From Nakamurella antarctica (GTDB lineage Bacteria > Actinomycetota > Actinomycetes > Mycobacteriales > Nakamurellaceae): a stretch of 64,000 nucleotides of DNA. The number at the start of each line of letters is the position of its first letter. The first letter of the stretch is position 1. The position numbers and the translations under genes were made by a program. Below, in pieces: positions 9,807 through 19,018 of the stretch. Below the pieces are notes generated by a model. It was given only the letters and a program-made list of their open reading frames with translations, did no database searches and was not told where the DNA came from. The stretch spans positions 3,224,001-3,288,000 of the forward strand of contig NZ_CP034170.1 of assembly GCF_003860405.1 (NCBI RefSeq), read 5' to 3'.

Positions 9807-10667
9807 GTGCTCGCACAAATGCGTCAAGCCCGGATTCTGGAAGAAGTGCACCGCAGCGGCGGAGTGCGCGTCTCCAACCTCACCGATATCCTCGGCGTCT
9901 CCGACATGACGATTCGGCGCGACCTCGAGCTGATGGCCCGTAAGGGACTTCTCGCCAAAGTGCACGGTGGGGCCACCGCTGTCGACACAGCCTCCGCTGT
10001 CGAACCGGGATTTGCTGCCAAGAGCGGGCGCGAAACCGCAGAAAAGCAGGCGATTGCTGCCCGCGCAGCATCGCTGGTCCGTCCTGGGATGGCGGTGGCG
10101 ATAACGGCGGGAACCACTACGTGGACGCTCGCCACCCACCTCGCTGCCATCGCTAGTCTCACCGTTGTTACCAACTCGCTGAAGGTCGCCGAGGTCCTGT
10201 ACGCCCAAGGTCGACCAGACCTGACGGTGGTACTCACCGGCGGTATCCGCACGCCCTCCGACGGTTTGGTCGGCCCTATCGCGGTGCATGCCATCAAAAG
10301 CCTGCATGTCGACATGGTGATCATGGGCGTTCATGGGATCGACGAGCGAGCTGGCCTCACCACCCCGAACCTGCTCGAGGCGGAAACCAACCGCGCTTTT
10401 GTTGATTCTGCCCGTCGGCTCGTCGTCATCGCCGACAACACCAAGTGGGGTGTGGTGGGACTTTCCCAGATCGCGCCGCTGGACGCTGTCACCACACTCG
10501 TCACCGACGACCGCCTCGACGCGCACGCCGTCCGAGTCCTGCAGGAGCGCGTCGGAGAAGTGATCTGCGTGCCGCGCGTCGATGCGGGCAGGCCGTTCAG
10601 CGCCAGCGAACTGGACTCGCACCACCATGGCGGGGCGAATGGCGAACCGGCTTACCGCGTGCACTAG
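9807..10667 (+). CDS. DeoR/GlpR-family transcriptional regulator of the gal cluster
   Basis: A helix-turn-helix DeoR domain at the N-terminus (RQARILEEVHRSGGVRVSNL, ...SDMTIRRDLELM), with the family signature TIRRDL, is followed by a sugar-phosphate-sensing DeoRC domain (ITAGTTTW, NSLKVAEVL, and VIADNTKWG near the end). GTG 9807 with AAGGAG six bases upstream is chosen; the longer frame from 9771 has no ribosome site. The gene lies 68 bases before galT on the same strand, so it probably controls the galT-galE-galK operon in response to a galactose metabolite (inference). Confidence 0.87.
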   Translation: MLAQMRQARILEEVHRSGGVRVSNLTDILGVSDMTIRRDLELMARKGLLAKVHGGATAVDTASAVEPGFAAKSGRETAEKQAIAARAASLVRPGMAVAITAGTTTWTLATHLAAIASLTVVTNSLKVAEVLYAQGRPDLTVVLTGGIRTPSDGLVGPIAVHAIKSLHVDMVIMGVHGIDERAGLTTPNLLEAETNRAFVDSARRLVVIADNTKWGVVGLSQIAPLDAVTTLVTDDRLDAHAVRVLQERVGEVICVPRVDAGRPFSASELDSHHHGGANGEPAYRVH

Positions 10668-10735
10668 AACACCCTGCCCCACCTCAACAACTGCTCCACA
10701 ACACCACATCCCCTGATCAAAAGGCGAGCCACCCC

Positions 10736-11899
10736 TTGACTCACGACAGCACCACCGCCAGCCGCGTAGCCAGCATCTTCCCGCCGGAGGTCATTCCCAC
10801 CAAGATGGCCGATGGCCGCGACCTCATCTACTACGTCGACACCGAGGGTCCGACCGAGATCCTCGAAGATGCGCGCGATATCTCGCCCGTCATCCCCGCG
10901 TCGGTGGCGCGTTACGACGCACTTGTCGGCGAATGGGTGGGCATCGCTGGCCATCGCCAAACACGCACCTACCTACCGCCGGCCAACCAGTGCCCGTTGT
11001 GCCCGACGACTCCCGAGTTCGAAACTGAGATGCCCTCACCCGACTACGATGTCACCGTCTTTGAGAATCGCTTCCCCTCCTTCGCCCCCATAGGCGCCAG
11101 TACTGCGCCCGAGCCGCTGGGCGCCGATGCGTTGTTCATGGAAATCCCTGGGAACGGCCGCTGCGAGGTGGTCTGTTTCACCTCCAACCACACTGCGCTG
11201 GTCTCCGACCTGAACCCGGTACGGATTGGCACCGTCATCCAGGCCTGGGCCGACCGGACGGAAGCGTTGGGACACATCCCTGGGTTGGAACAGGTTTTCT
11301 GCTTCATCAACCAGGGCGCAGAAATTGGTGTAACGCTGGCCCACCCGCATGGTCAGATCTATGGCTACCCGTTCGTCACCCCAAAAACAGCCGCAATGGT
11401 GCGCCACGCGGACGACTACAGGGCCCGGACCGGCGGCAACTTATTCGGCGATATTTTGGACCGCGAGATTGCCGACGGCAGCAGAATCGTTGCCAGCAAC
11501 GAACATTGGGTAGCCTTCGTCCCGTTCGCGGCTCGTTGGCCCGTGGAGGTCAGCATCTACCCGCGCCGCCAAGTCCCCGACCTACCCGCCACCAACGCAG
11601 CCGAGCGGCTGACTCTGGCCGCGATCTACCTCGAAGTGATGCACCGTATGGAAGGAGTGTTTGATGACACCATGCCCGCCATCACCGCCTGGCATCAGGC
11701 CCCTGTCAATGTTGGCCGCGAGGAGTTCTGGCTGCATATGCAGATTCTTTCTATCCGGCGGGCACCGGGGAAGCTGAAGTACCTGGCTGGAAGTGAGTCC
11801 GGGATGGGCGCCTTTGTCAACGACATCACCCCCGAATCCGCCGCCCAACGTCTCCGCGACGTAGTTCTTACACCGACCGAATCAGGGGCTCAGGCATGA
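10736..11899 (+). CDS. galT: Galactose-1-phosphate uridylyltransferase
   Basis: Leloir-pathway enzyme that swaps UMP between UDP-glucose and galactose-1-phosphate. The HIT-type active site is seen as AHPHGQIYGYP, with the nucleophilic His in HPH, and the zinc site as NQCPLCP. TTG 10736 with AAGGCGAG seven bases upstream is the best start; ATG 10805 is a shorter alternative. Total 387 residues, a normal length. The stop overlaps the galE start in ATGA, showing translational coupling. Confidence 0.9.
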   Translation: MTHDSTTASRVASIFPPEVIPTKMADGRDLIYYVDTEGPTEILEDARDISPVIPASVARYDALVGEWVGIAGHRQTRTYLPPANQCPLCPTTPEFETEMPSPDYDVTVFENRFPSFAPIGASTAPEPLGADALFMEIPGNGRCEVVCFTSNHTALVSDLNPVRIGTVIQAWADRTEALGHIPGLEQVFCFINQGAEIGVTLAHPHGQIYGYPFVTPKTAAMVRHADDYRARTGGNLFGDILDREIADGSRIVASNEHWVAFVPFAARWPVEVSIYPRRQVPDLPATNAAERLTLAAIYLEVMHRMEGVFDDTMPAITAWHQAPVNVGREEFWLHMQILSIRRAPGKLKYLAGSESGMGAFVNDITPESAAQRLRDVVLTPTESGAQA

Positions 11900-12882
11900 G
11901 TAAAACTCTCGTCCTTGGCGGCGCTGGTTATATCGGTTCGGTGGTGACCAGGTTCCTGATCGAAGCGGGCCACGACGTCATGGTTCTCGACGACCTCTCC
12001 ACCGGGCATGCCGATGCCTTACCCGCAGGGGTCGATTTCACCCACGCCGACATCTCGGCCGCCGGCGAACTCTTCGCGGCGCAACCGTACGGCGCGGTTG
12101 TCCACCTGGCAGCAAAATCGCTCGTCGGCGAGTCTGTGGTGCACCCGTCAAAGTACTGGCATACCAACGTGATCGGGACCCGCGCGCTTCTCGATGCCAT
12201 GACCGAGCACCAGGTGCCACGGCTCGTCTTCTCCTCCACCGCGGCGGTCTACGGCGAACCCGAACAAATCCCTATTTCTGAAGATGCCCCGACCAAGCCG
12301 ACCAATACCTACGGGGCGACCAAGCTCGCGGTCGACATGATGATCTCAGGCGAGTGCGCCGCCACCGATCTATCCGCGGTCTCACTCCGATACTTCAACG
12401 TCGCGGGCGCAGCCAAAGGCGCCGGCGAAAGGCACGGCACAGAAACGCATCTCATTCCACTCGCGCTTGACGCCGTTGCCGGTAAGCGCGACAAGCTCAC
12501 CGTCTATGGCGATGACTGGCCCACCCCCGACGGCACACCGCTGCGCGATTATGTGCATGTTGCCGACCTAGCGAGGGCCCACGTTCTCGCCATTGGCGCA
12601 GCCCATCCGGGAGAGCACCTTATCTGCAACCTGGGTAATGGCAACGGTTTCAGCGTCAAAGAAGTGGTGGCCGCCGTCGAGCAGGTCACCGGAATGAAGA
12701 TGCCCATCGCTTACGGGCCAAGGCGTGTCGGCGACCCTGCCCGGCTGGTCGCGTCCGCGCAGCGAGCCAGCGAACGCCTGGGGTGGCACCCCGAACTCGA
12801 CCTGACCACGATGGTGGCCGACGCCTGGGCATTCGCCCAGAGTCGGCCGTCAGCAACAGATTCCGGAGATACTTCGCTGTGA
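11896..12882 (+). CDS. galE: UDP-glucose 4-epimerase
   Basis: A 328-residue extended short-chain dehydrogenase that interconverts UDP-galactose and UDP-glucose. The NAD motif GGAGYIG is at residues 8-14. The catalytic region has Ser/Thr in VFSSTAAVYGEP and the YxxxK pair in TYGATK, followed by RYFNVAGA. It overlaps galT by four bases and galK by four bases (GTGA), so the three genes are one operon. Confidence 0.93.
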   Translation: MSKTLVLGGAGYIGSVVTRFLIEAGHDVMVLDDLSTGHADALPAGVDFTHADISAAGELFAAQPYGAVVHLAAKSLVGESVVHPSKYWHTNVIGTRALLDAMTEHQVPRLVFSSTAAVYGEPEQIPISEDAPTKPTNTYGATKLAVDMMISGECAATDLSAVSLRYFNVAGAAKGAGERHGTETHLIPLALDAVAGKRDKLTVYGDDWPTPDGTPLRDYVHVADLARAHVLAIGAAHPGEHLICNLGNGNGFSVKEVVAAVEQVTGMKMPIAYGPRRVGDPARLVASAQRASERLGWHPELDLTTMVADAWAFAQSRPSATDSGDTSL

Positions 12883-14030
12883 CCACCTCGCACCTGTATA
12901 CCCGCGCTTATGGCGCAGCACCTGCCGGGCTGTGGTCAGCACCCGGCCGTGTCAACCTTATTGGCGAACACACCGACTACAACAACGGCCTGGTAATGCC
13001 GTTCGCTATCGATGCACGCGCGCACATGGCCGTCGGACGGGCCGCTGGCCAAGAGGTCAAAGTTGTTTCAGCGCAACAAGATTTTACGGTCCACTCGTTT
13101 CGCCTGGATGAGATCCAACAGGGTAGTCCGTCTGCCCGGGGGTGGCCTGGCTACGTGTATGGCGCGATCTGGGCGCTCCGTGAGGCAGGCTACCCGCTGG
13201 CCGGTGGACTGAACATCGCGATCGACTCCTCCGTACCGGTGGGAGCTGGGCTGTCCTCATCCGCAGCTCTGGAGTGTGTGACAACTCTGGCAGTGTCTCA
13301 ATTGATGGGTATCGATCTCACCCAGCGCGACGTGGCGCTGTTGTCCCAAAAGGCGGAGAATGATTTCGTGGGGATGCCATGCGGTCTGATGGACCAAATG
13401 GCATCGAGCGCATGCACCGCGGGCAACGTCCTATTCTTTGATGTCCAGGCCCAGACCACGGAGCAGGTTCCGTTCGATACCGCCGCCGCAGGGCTGTCCC
13501 TGCTGGTGATTGATACGCACGTGCACCACCAGCTCGCCGACGGTGAATACGCGAAACGTCGTCAGTCCTGCGAGCAGGCCGCGGCCGAGCTCGGAGTCCC
13601 GTTCTTGCGAGCCGTTGATCTGGCCGGCCTCGATGCTGCCCTGGCGCAGTTGAGCGACGACGTGCTGCGCCGCCGGACTCGCCACATCGTCACCGAGAAT
13701 GCCCGCGTTGCCCAAACGGTGGAACTGTTGCGCGCCAGGCGATTCGACGGGGTGGGTCAGTTGATGGTCGATTCTCACGCCTCCATGCGCGACGATTTCG
13801 AGATCTCCGATCCCGCCTTAGATTTAGCTGTTGAGGTATCTCTGGATGCAGGCGCGGCAGGTGCCCGGATGACGGGTGGCGGCTTCGGCGGATCCGCTAT
13901 TGCGTTGGTGGAGACGGACCGCGCGGAATCCCTTTCGGCAGCCGTGCGGGCCGCCTTCGCCGCGCAGGGCCGGACCGCTCCGACCATTCGCTCGGTGGCG
14001 CCAAGCGAGGGAGCGCGACGCGACGGCTGA
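12879..14030 (+). CDS. galK: Galactokinase
   Basis: GHMP kinase of 383 residues that phosphorylates galactose at C1. The family signature GRVNLIGEHTDYNNG is near residue 20, the ATP loop GAGLSSSAALE near 124, and the third motif TGGGFGGS near 330. GTG 12879 overlaps the galE stop and is chosen over the longer open frame from 12783, which lies inside galE. It converges with the LacI gene 52 bases downstream. Confidence 0.93.
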   Translation: MTTSHLYTRAYGAAPAGLWSAPGRVNLIGEHTDYNNGLVMPFAIDARAHMAVGRAAGQEVKVVSAQQDFTVHSFRLDEIQQGSPSARGWPGYVYGAIWALREAGYPLAGGLNIAIDSSVPVGAGLSSSAALECVTTLAVSQLMGIDLTQRDVALLSQKAENDFVGMPCGLMDQMASSACTAGNVLFFDVQAQTTEQVPFDTAAAGLSLLVIDTHVHHQLADGEYAKRRQSCEQAAAELGVPFLRAVDLAGLDAALAQLSDDVLRRRTRHIVTENARVAQTVELLRARRFDGVGQLMVDSHASMRDDFEISDPALDLAVEVSLDAGAAGARMTGGGFGGSAIALVETDRAESLSAAVRAAFAAQGRTAPTIRSVAPSEGARRDG

Positions 14031-14082
14031 CCGAGCGCAGCGGCCGACCACGCCACTGCCACTGCCACTGGCAGAGGCTGCT

Positions 14083-15087
14083 TTAGCTGGGCGGCGCGGT
14101 GGTGGCGCGGTCAATAAGAACTGTTGCTACCTGGATAGTTTCGGGCTCACGCGACGGGCCGCACTTCATCAGTTTCAGAAGAAGCTCGGCTGCCAGTTCA
14201 CCTTGGTGGCGCACCGGTTGCGCGACAGTGGTGAGGCCGAAAAGGTAGGAAAGGTCATGGTCGTCGACTCCGACCACGGACAGCTCGCCAGGTACCGACA
14301 CCCCCATGGCCCGCGCCATGTGCAGGATGCCCATGGCGATTTCGTCGGATGCCGCCACGATCGCCGTGGGGTGCTCAGCCTCCTGCCACAGCTGCACGAA
14401 CGCGCTCTCCCCACCGAACACGCTGAACTCCGCGGGCAGAATCCAGTTCGCGCGGGGTTCAATACCCGCCGCTCTCAAAGCCTTCTCGTAGCCCGCCTGA
14501 CGATCGGGAGCCACGGGGAAGCCGAACATGTCGTAGGGGTCCCCGCCAAAGAACGCTATTCGGCGGTGGCCCAGGGTCAGCAAGTGCTGCGTGGCCATAA
14601 TTCCCACCCGGACGTCATCGACGCTCACGGAAGAAAAACCGGGAGCTGCCGGCCCCACCGTGACGAGTGCTGAGCGAGAGGCTTGCAACGCTTCGGCTTC
14701 GGAGTGAGAGAGGTTGACGGACAACGCCAGCACCCCGTCCACACGCTTAGAAAGCACCCGCGCGTCGATGGTCCGCGGCCTGCTCGTCGACGTACCAGCG
14801 GCATAGAGCACTAAGTCGTAGCCGTGGTGCGCCACCACCTCCTGAGCACCTTCCACCACTGCATTGAAAAACCACCGAGAGATCCACGGCACCAACACGC
14901 CGATGGCCTTGGTCTTGCCGGTGGGAAGGCTGGACGCCGAGGGCGACGCGACGTATCCCAATTGATCTGCTGCGAGCCGGATGCGCTCGCGGGTGTTGTC
15001 CGAGACGCCTGGAAGACCCCGCAGTGCCCTGGAAACTGTGGCCGGCGACACGCCGACATGGGCTGCTAGATCAACGATTCCACTCAT
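14083..15087 (-). CDS. LacI-family transcriptional regulator
   Basis: A 334-residue repressor. The N-terminal helix-turn-helix and hinge are seen in VDLAAHVGVSPATVSRALRG and ...RIRLAADQLGY, then a periplasmic-binding-protein-like sensor domain (KTKAIGVLVPWISRWFF, ...GHRRIAFFGGDP, TAIVAASDEIAMGIL). It is the last gene of the sugar ABC operon, 58 bases after the second permease, so it most likely controls that operon by binding the imported sugar. Its ATG lies inside a 14-bp inverted repeat described separately. Confidence 0.9.
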   Translation of the reverse strand: MSGIVDLAAHVGVSPATVSRALRGLPGVSDNTRERIRLAADQLGYVASPSASSLPTGKTKAIGVLVPWISRWFFNAVVEGAQEVVAHHGYDLVLYAAGTSTSRPRTIDARVLSKRVDGVLALSVNLSHSEAEALQASRSALVTVGPAAPGFSSVSVDDVRVGIMATQHLLTLGHRRIAFFGGDPYDMFGFPVAPDRQAGYEKALRAAGIEPRANWILPAEFSVFGGESAFVQLWQEAEHPTAIVAASDEIAMGILHMARAMGVSVPGELSVVGVDDHDLSYLFGLTTVAQPVRHQGELAAELLLKLMKCGPSREPETIQVATVLIDRATTAPPS

Positions 15088-15120
15088 CCGGCGCGGCCCT
15101 TACTGAGCCGCGCCGGATGA
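15084..15120 (-). promoter_or_regulatory. 14-bp perfect inverted repeat over the LacI start codon
   Basis: TCATCCGGCGCGGC (15084-15097) and its exact complement GCCGCGCCGGATGA (15107-15120) are separated by nine bases. On the minus strand the ATG of the LacI gene sits in the 3' arm and the likely ribosome site TAAGGG sits across the loop. In RNA this hairpin would hide the start codon, or it could act as a terminator/attenuator between the permease and regulator genes. Confidence 0.7.
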
Positions 15121-15145
15121 GCCGAATCGAAAGCTGTCACTACGG

Positions 15146-16075
15146 TCAGCCCTTGACTCCGCCGGCGAGCAAGCCGCGGACGAAGTAACGCTGCAGGGCA
15201 AGGAACACGATCAACGGCACAGCCATGGAGACGAATGCTCCGGCGGCAGGCAGCTGCCAGTTCGCGCCCTGCGTTCCCGAAAGCTCGGCAAGCCGCGCAG
15301 TCAACGGGGCAAGGTTCGCGCTCGGGGCGAACACGATCGCCACGAGCAGGTCGTTCCACACCCACAGGAACTGGAAGATGCCGAACGACGCGATTGCTGG
15401 CACCAACAACGGCAGCAGAACCCGGAAGAAGATCTTCACGTGTCCCGCACCGTCGACGCGAGCGGCTTCGATGATTTCCCGCGGGATCTCCTTCATGAAG
15501 TTGTGCAGAAGGAAGATCGCCAGCGGCAGACCAAAGATGGTGTGGGACAGCCACACCGGCCAGAAGGATGCCGCGAGTCCCCAAGCAACATACTGGCTTT
15601 GCAGCGGAATCAAGGTGACCTGGATCGGCACCACCTGCAAGGCGAAGATTGCCACGAAGAGGAAGTTGCGGCCCTTGAACGGAATCCACGCAAATGCATA
15701 GGCCGCAAGCAGCGCCAGCGCAATCGGGATGATCACGGCGGGAATAGTGATGACAAACGAATTCAAGAAGAACGAGCCGAGACTGCTCGCCCCTCCGGTG
15801 AGGACCTTGTCGTAGTTATCCAGGCTGAAGCTTGGATTGGTGAAGATCGTCCACCAACCGGTCGCCGTGGGACCGGAAATGTCCGCGGGCTTGCGGAACG
15901 AAGTGATAAAAAGGCCCAACGTTGGAAGGGTCCACAAGATCGCCAAAATGATGGCAACGGCCGAGGCCCACGGCGAAGAGAGCTTGGTCTTCGCGTCCGA
16001 GGCACGCTCGGACGCCTTGAGTGCCCTCCGCGTCATGTTTGATTCTTCTGGCAAAACCGGCGCTATCTGCGTCAT
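15146..16075 (-). CDS. Carbohydrate ABC transporter permease (MalG-like)
   Basis: A 309-residue CUT1-type inner-membrane permease with six expected helices (SAVAIILAILWTLPTLGLFI first). The EAA loop that contacts the ATPase is seen as EIPREIIEAARVDGAG. The C-terminus FVRGLLAGGVKG is typical of the MalG class. Its ATG overlaps the stop of the upstream permease (16072-16075). No ATPase is in the cluster, so a shared MsiK-like ATPase encoded elsewhere is inferred, as is common in actinobacteria. Confidence 0.9.
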   Translation of the reverse strand: MTQIAPVLPEESNMTRRALKASERASDAKTKLSSPWASAVAIILAILWTLPTLGLFITSFRKPADISGPTATGWWTIFTNPSFSLDNYDKVLTGGASSLGSFFLNSFVITIPAVIIPIALALLAAYAFAWIPFKGRNFLFVAIFALQVVPIQVTLIPLQSQYVAWGLAASFWPVWLSHTIFGLPLAIFLLHNFMKEIPREIIEAARVDGAGHVKIFFRVLLPLLVPAIASFGIFQFLWVWNDLLVAIVFAPSANLAPLTARLAELSGTQGANWQLPAAGAFVSMAVPLIVFLALQRYFVRGLLAGGVKG

Positions 16076-17148
16076 CGCATACCCTCCGAAATCCGCATCT
16101 GCCGAACGTTGTAAACAATGATCGGGATAACGATGATGAACAGCAGCACCGCGAGGGCTGCAGCGATAGCAGGCTGGCCACGGGTGAACTGTTGGGTGTA
16201 GAACTCGTTCGCCACCACAGACATTTCCTCGTTCGACCTGGACATGGTCCGCACGATATCGAACGATTTAAGGCTGGTCATGGCGATGGTCGTAATGACC
16301 ACCACCAGGGTTGGCCTAATACTGGGAATGGTGATGCTGCGGAAAAGTCTCATGCCCGACGCACCGTCAATTTTCGCGGCTTCGATCACGTCATCCGGGA
16401 TTCCCTTAATGGCTGCCGACAGCAGTGTCATGGCAAAGCCCGCTTGGATCCAGATCATGACGACGATCAGCGCAAAGGTGTTCCACGGCCAGTACCGCAG
16501 GAAGTCGACGGGGTTGAGCCCCAGCCAGACCAAGACCTGGTTCGCCAGGCCGATCTGGTTATCCACCACGCTGGGGTCTTTGAAGTCGTAGACAAAACCC
16601 CAAATGATGGACGCACCGACCATAGAGATAGCCATCGGCGTAAAGATCAGCACCTTGGCGAATTTCTCAAAACGGCTCCGGTCGATGATTACGGCGTACA
16701 CAAGCCCGATCGCCGTGGCAATGAGCGGAACGAGGATGACCCACATCGCGGTGTTGAGCAACACTTTTTGCAGCGCGCCGTCGGAGAAAATCTTTCCGTA
16801 GTTACCGAAACCGTAGAAGTAATCTTCCTTAGTCACCTGCCCGGTACTGGGGTTGATGATCTTTTTCCCGTTGTCGCCGAGTGCGTCTCTCGTAGCCGTG
16901 AAGGAAACCCACAGCGTGCGCAGAGCTGGGTAGAACAACCCGCCGCCGATGACCAGCACCACGGGCCCTAAAAATCCGCCGACCACGAGCCAGTTGGGGA
17001 TTTTCGGTCGATCGACTGCAACGATGATGGCACCAACGATGAGGGCAAACAGCAGGATCGCCACCACCATCACCGAGATTTTTTCTACTGCAGTGGTTGG
17101 TCTTAAAAACCAATCCCAAAATGAAGAGCTGAAATCAAACACGCCCAC
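16072..17148 (-). CDS. Carbohydrate ABC transporter permease (MalF-like)
   Basis: A 358-residue CUT1-type permease with an N-terminal extension of two hydrophobic segments, then the core. The EAA loop is DDVIEAAKIDGASGMRLF. GTG 17148 follows GGAAGGTGGT. It heads the permease pair and follows the binding-protein gene after an 86-base gap that holds a strong hairpin. Together these import a sugar or oligosaccharide of unknown identity. Confidence 0.9.
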   Translation of the reverse strand: MGVFDFSSSFWDWFLRPTTAVEKISVMVVAILLFALIVGAIIVAVDRPKIPNWLVVGGFLGPVVLVIGGGLFYPALRTLWVSFTATRDALGDNGKKIINPSTGQVTKEDYFYGFGNYGKIFSDGALQKVLLNTAMWVILVPLIATAIGLVYAVIIDRSRFEKFAKVLIFTPMAISMVGASIIWGFVYDFKDPSVVDNQIGLANQVLVWLGLNPVDFLRYWPWNTFALIVVMIWIQAGFAMTLLSAAIKGIPDDVIEAAKIDGASGMRLFRSITIPSIRPTLVVVITTIAMTSLKSFDIVRTMSRSNEEMSVVANEFYTQQFTRGQPAIAAALAVLLFIIVIPIIVYNVRQMRISEGMR

Positions 17149-17180
17149 ACCACCTTCCGCGCTTTGAGAAGTGTGAAAGA

Positions 17181-17217
17181 TGAGCCCCGCCGCTGAGGGT
17201 TTCAGCAGCGGGGCTCA
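17181..17217 (-). terminator. Strong hairpin between binding-protein and permease genes
   Basis: TGAGCCCCGCCGCTGA (17181-17196) pairs with 17202-17217 apart from one position, with a five-base loop. No clear U-run follows, so it may be a partial terminator or an RNA-stabilising stem giving more binding protein than permease, a usual arrangement in ABC operons. Confidence 0.7.
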
Positions 17218-17234
17218 CCGTCATCCGAGCAAGA

Positions 17235-18719
17235 TCAGCTCGCGGGCCAAGAGGCTTCGATCGTGTCGAGGACCGACTGGCTGGACGCGTTATCGCGGAC
17301 CCAGGTCGTCATGCCCTTGAAGAACGAGTCCGAACCGACCGCGGAGGGCATCAGGTCAGAGGCGTCGAAGCGGAAGACCGTCTTCGGGTCTTGCAGGATC
17401 TTTGCCGAAAGCGCATCGATCGGGGTGGTCAGGTTGGCAACGTCCAGGCCCTTGTTGGCCGAGACCCAGCCGCCGCCGGGAGTGGCTTTGGCCTTCTCGT
17501 TAGCCCACGTGTCGGAAGACAGGTAGGTCTGGAACGCCTGGACCTCGGGGCGGTCGCTGAAAGCGGCAACGAACTCGCCGCCACCCTCAACAGGCTTGCC
17601 GAAGTCTTCGCTGATTGCGGGCAGGTAGAAGGCGAAGACGTCGCCGTCTTCGGCAATCTTGGTGCCTGCCGGGAAGTTGGCAGCGTAGAACGATGCCTGA
17701 CGGTGCAGGAAGCAGGTACCGGTCGCGACTCCGAGTCCACCGTCTTGGAACTTGGTGGCGGCAATCGAGGCAACGTCGCCGATTCCGGCATTCATGTAGG
17801 CAGGGTTACGGACGATTTCGCCGACCTTCTCCAGCGCGGCAACAACCTTGGGGTCGTTGAACGGGATTTTGTGGCTGATCCACTGGTCGTAGACGTCAGG
17901 TCCGTTGACCCGGAGCATATAGTCCTCAAGCCAGTCGGTCAGCGTCCAGCCGGTGGCTACACCGGACTCGATACCGGCACACCACGGCTTCTTGCCGTCG
18001 GCAACGATCTTGTCCGACAGTGCGATCAGCTCTTTGTACGTGGTCGGGACCGTGTAGCCCTTTTCCTTGAAGACCTTCGGGGAGTACCAGACGAACGACT
18101 TGACGTTCGCGCCGAGAGGGGCAGCGAAGAAGATATCGTTGACGGTGCCGTAGCTCTTCCAGTCCTTACCGAACCACTTGTCGACGTTGTCGGCGACAGA
18201 CTTTGGTGCCGGCTTCACGGCGCCGGTCTCTTCCACCAGCGTCTTCAGCAAACCTGGCTGCGGAATGAAGGCAATATCCGGCGGGTTTGCGGAAGAAACG
18301 CGCACCTTGAGCTGGGTCTCGAATTCCTTGGAACCTTCGTAGTTCACCTTCACGCCGGTGCACGCTTCGAAGGCTTTGTACGAGTCGATTTGCGGCTTGT
18401 CTTCAGGCGCCACGATGGAGGTGTAGACGCTGACGGACTTGCCGCTGATGTCCGCGAACTGCGACTTGAGAGTGTCGCACCACGCGGCATCCGTTGCCGC
18501 GGGGGCTCCGGACGAGCCGGCTGCGGAGCCGTCCGTCATCGCCTCTGAGGTCATTGCCTCTGATGTCATCGCTTCGGAGCTGCCAGCCGATGTTGCAGCC
18601 GCAGCCGTACTCGATGCGGCAGGGGTGGCTGCCGTGTCTGAACTGCCGCACGCGGACAGCAGCAACGCTGTTGCCGCCGAACCTGCGATCAGTGCTTTTC
18701 TTACTGAAGTCATGGCCAT
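17235..18719 (-). CDS. Sugar ABC transporter substrate-binding lipoprotein
   Basis: A 494-residue extracytoplasmic binding protein. The lipobox LLSAC puts the lipidated Cys near residue 24. After it comes a Ser/Ala-rich linker with a triple SEAMT unit, then the mature CUT1 domain (SVYTSIVAPEDKPQIDSYKAFEAC, ...YEGSKEFETQLKVRVSSANP, ...IAFIPQPGLL). It resembles alpha-glucoside/maltodextrin-type receptors, but the nearby gal genes make a galactoside equally possible. ATG 18719 is used; ATG 18713 is close. First gene of the transporter operon. Confidence 0.88.
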   Translation of the reverse strand: MAMTSVRKALIAGSAATALLLSACGSSDTAATPAASSTAAAATSAGSSEAMTSEAMTSEAMTDGSAAGSSGAPAATDAAWCDTLKSQFADISGKSVSVYTSIVAPEDKPQIDSYKAFEACTGVKVNYEGSKEFETQLKVRVSSANPPDIAFIPQPGLLKTLVEETGAVKPAPKSVADNVDKWFGKDWKSYGTVNDIFFAAPLGANVKSFVWYSPKVFKEKGYTVPTTYKELIALSDKIVADGKKPWCAGIESGVATGWTLTDWLEDYMLRVNGPDVYDQWISHKIPFNDPKVVAALEKVGEIVRNPAYMNAGIGDVASIAATKFQDGGLGVATGTCFLHRQASFYAANFPAGTKIAEDGDVFAFYLPAISEDFGKPVEGGGEFVAAFSDRPEVQAFQTYLSSDTWANEKAKATPGGGWVSANKGLDVANLTTPIDALSAKILQDPKTVFRFDASDLMPSAVGSDSFFKGMTTWVRDNASSQSVLDTIEASWPAS

Positions 18720-18785
18720 TCGGGCCGACCTCGCTTCCTTTTTTAGGACCGGCGCGTGAGAGATTTCACACTGCCAACACCCAAT

Positions 18786-18799
18786 AGAAAACGTTTGCG
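18786..18799. promoter_or_regulatory. Candidate LacI-family operator
   Basis: The palindrome AAACGTTT (18789-18796, within GAAAACGTTTGC) lies about 70 bases upstream of the binding-protein start. It has the central CG pair and shape of LacI/GalR-family operators. The LacI gene at the end of the same operon is the obvious candidate to bind it. Elsewhere in this roughly 300-base gap I see nothing firm. Confidence 0.55.
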
Positions 18800-19018
18800 T
18801 AGCTGTTTGGCAACCCCTAGCCGGTAATTAGCGGTAACAATTGCGTAACCCAGCCCGTGGGTTCGCGCCGCGGGGAGGCCCTACCGTAGGGATCACGTTC
18901 CCGTACTGGCAGCTGGGAGTATGTTTCGTCCGAATTTTGTGTGCACCTGGCACGGCTGCGCCGCTTCGGGACCGCCGACCCGCACCGCGACCATTTCGGC
19001 TCTCTAAGATCACGGATT

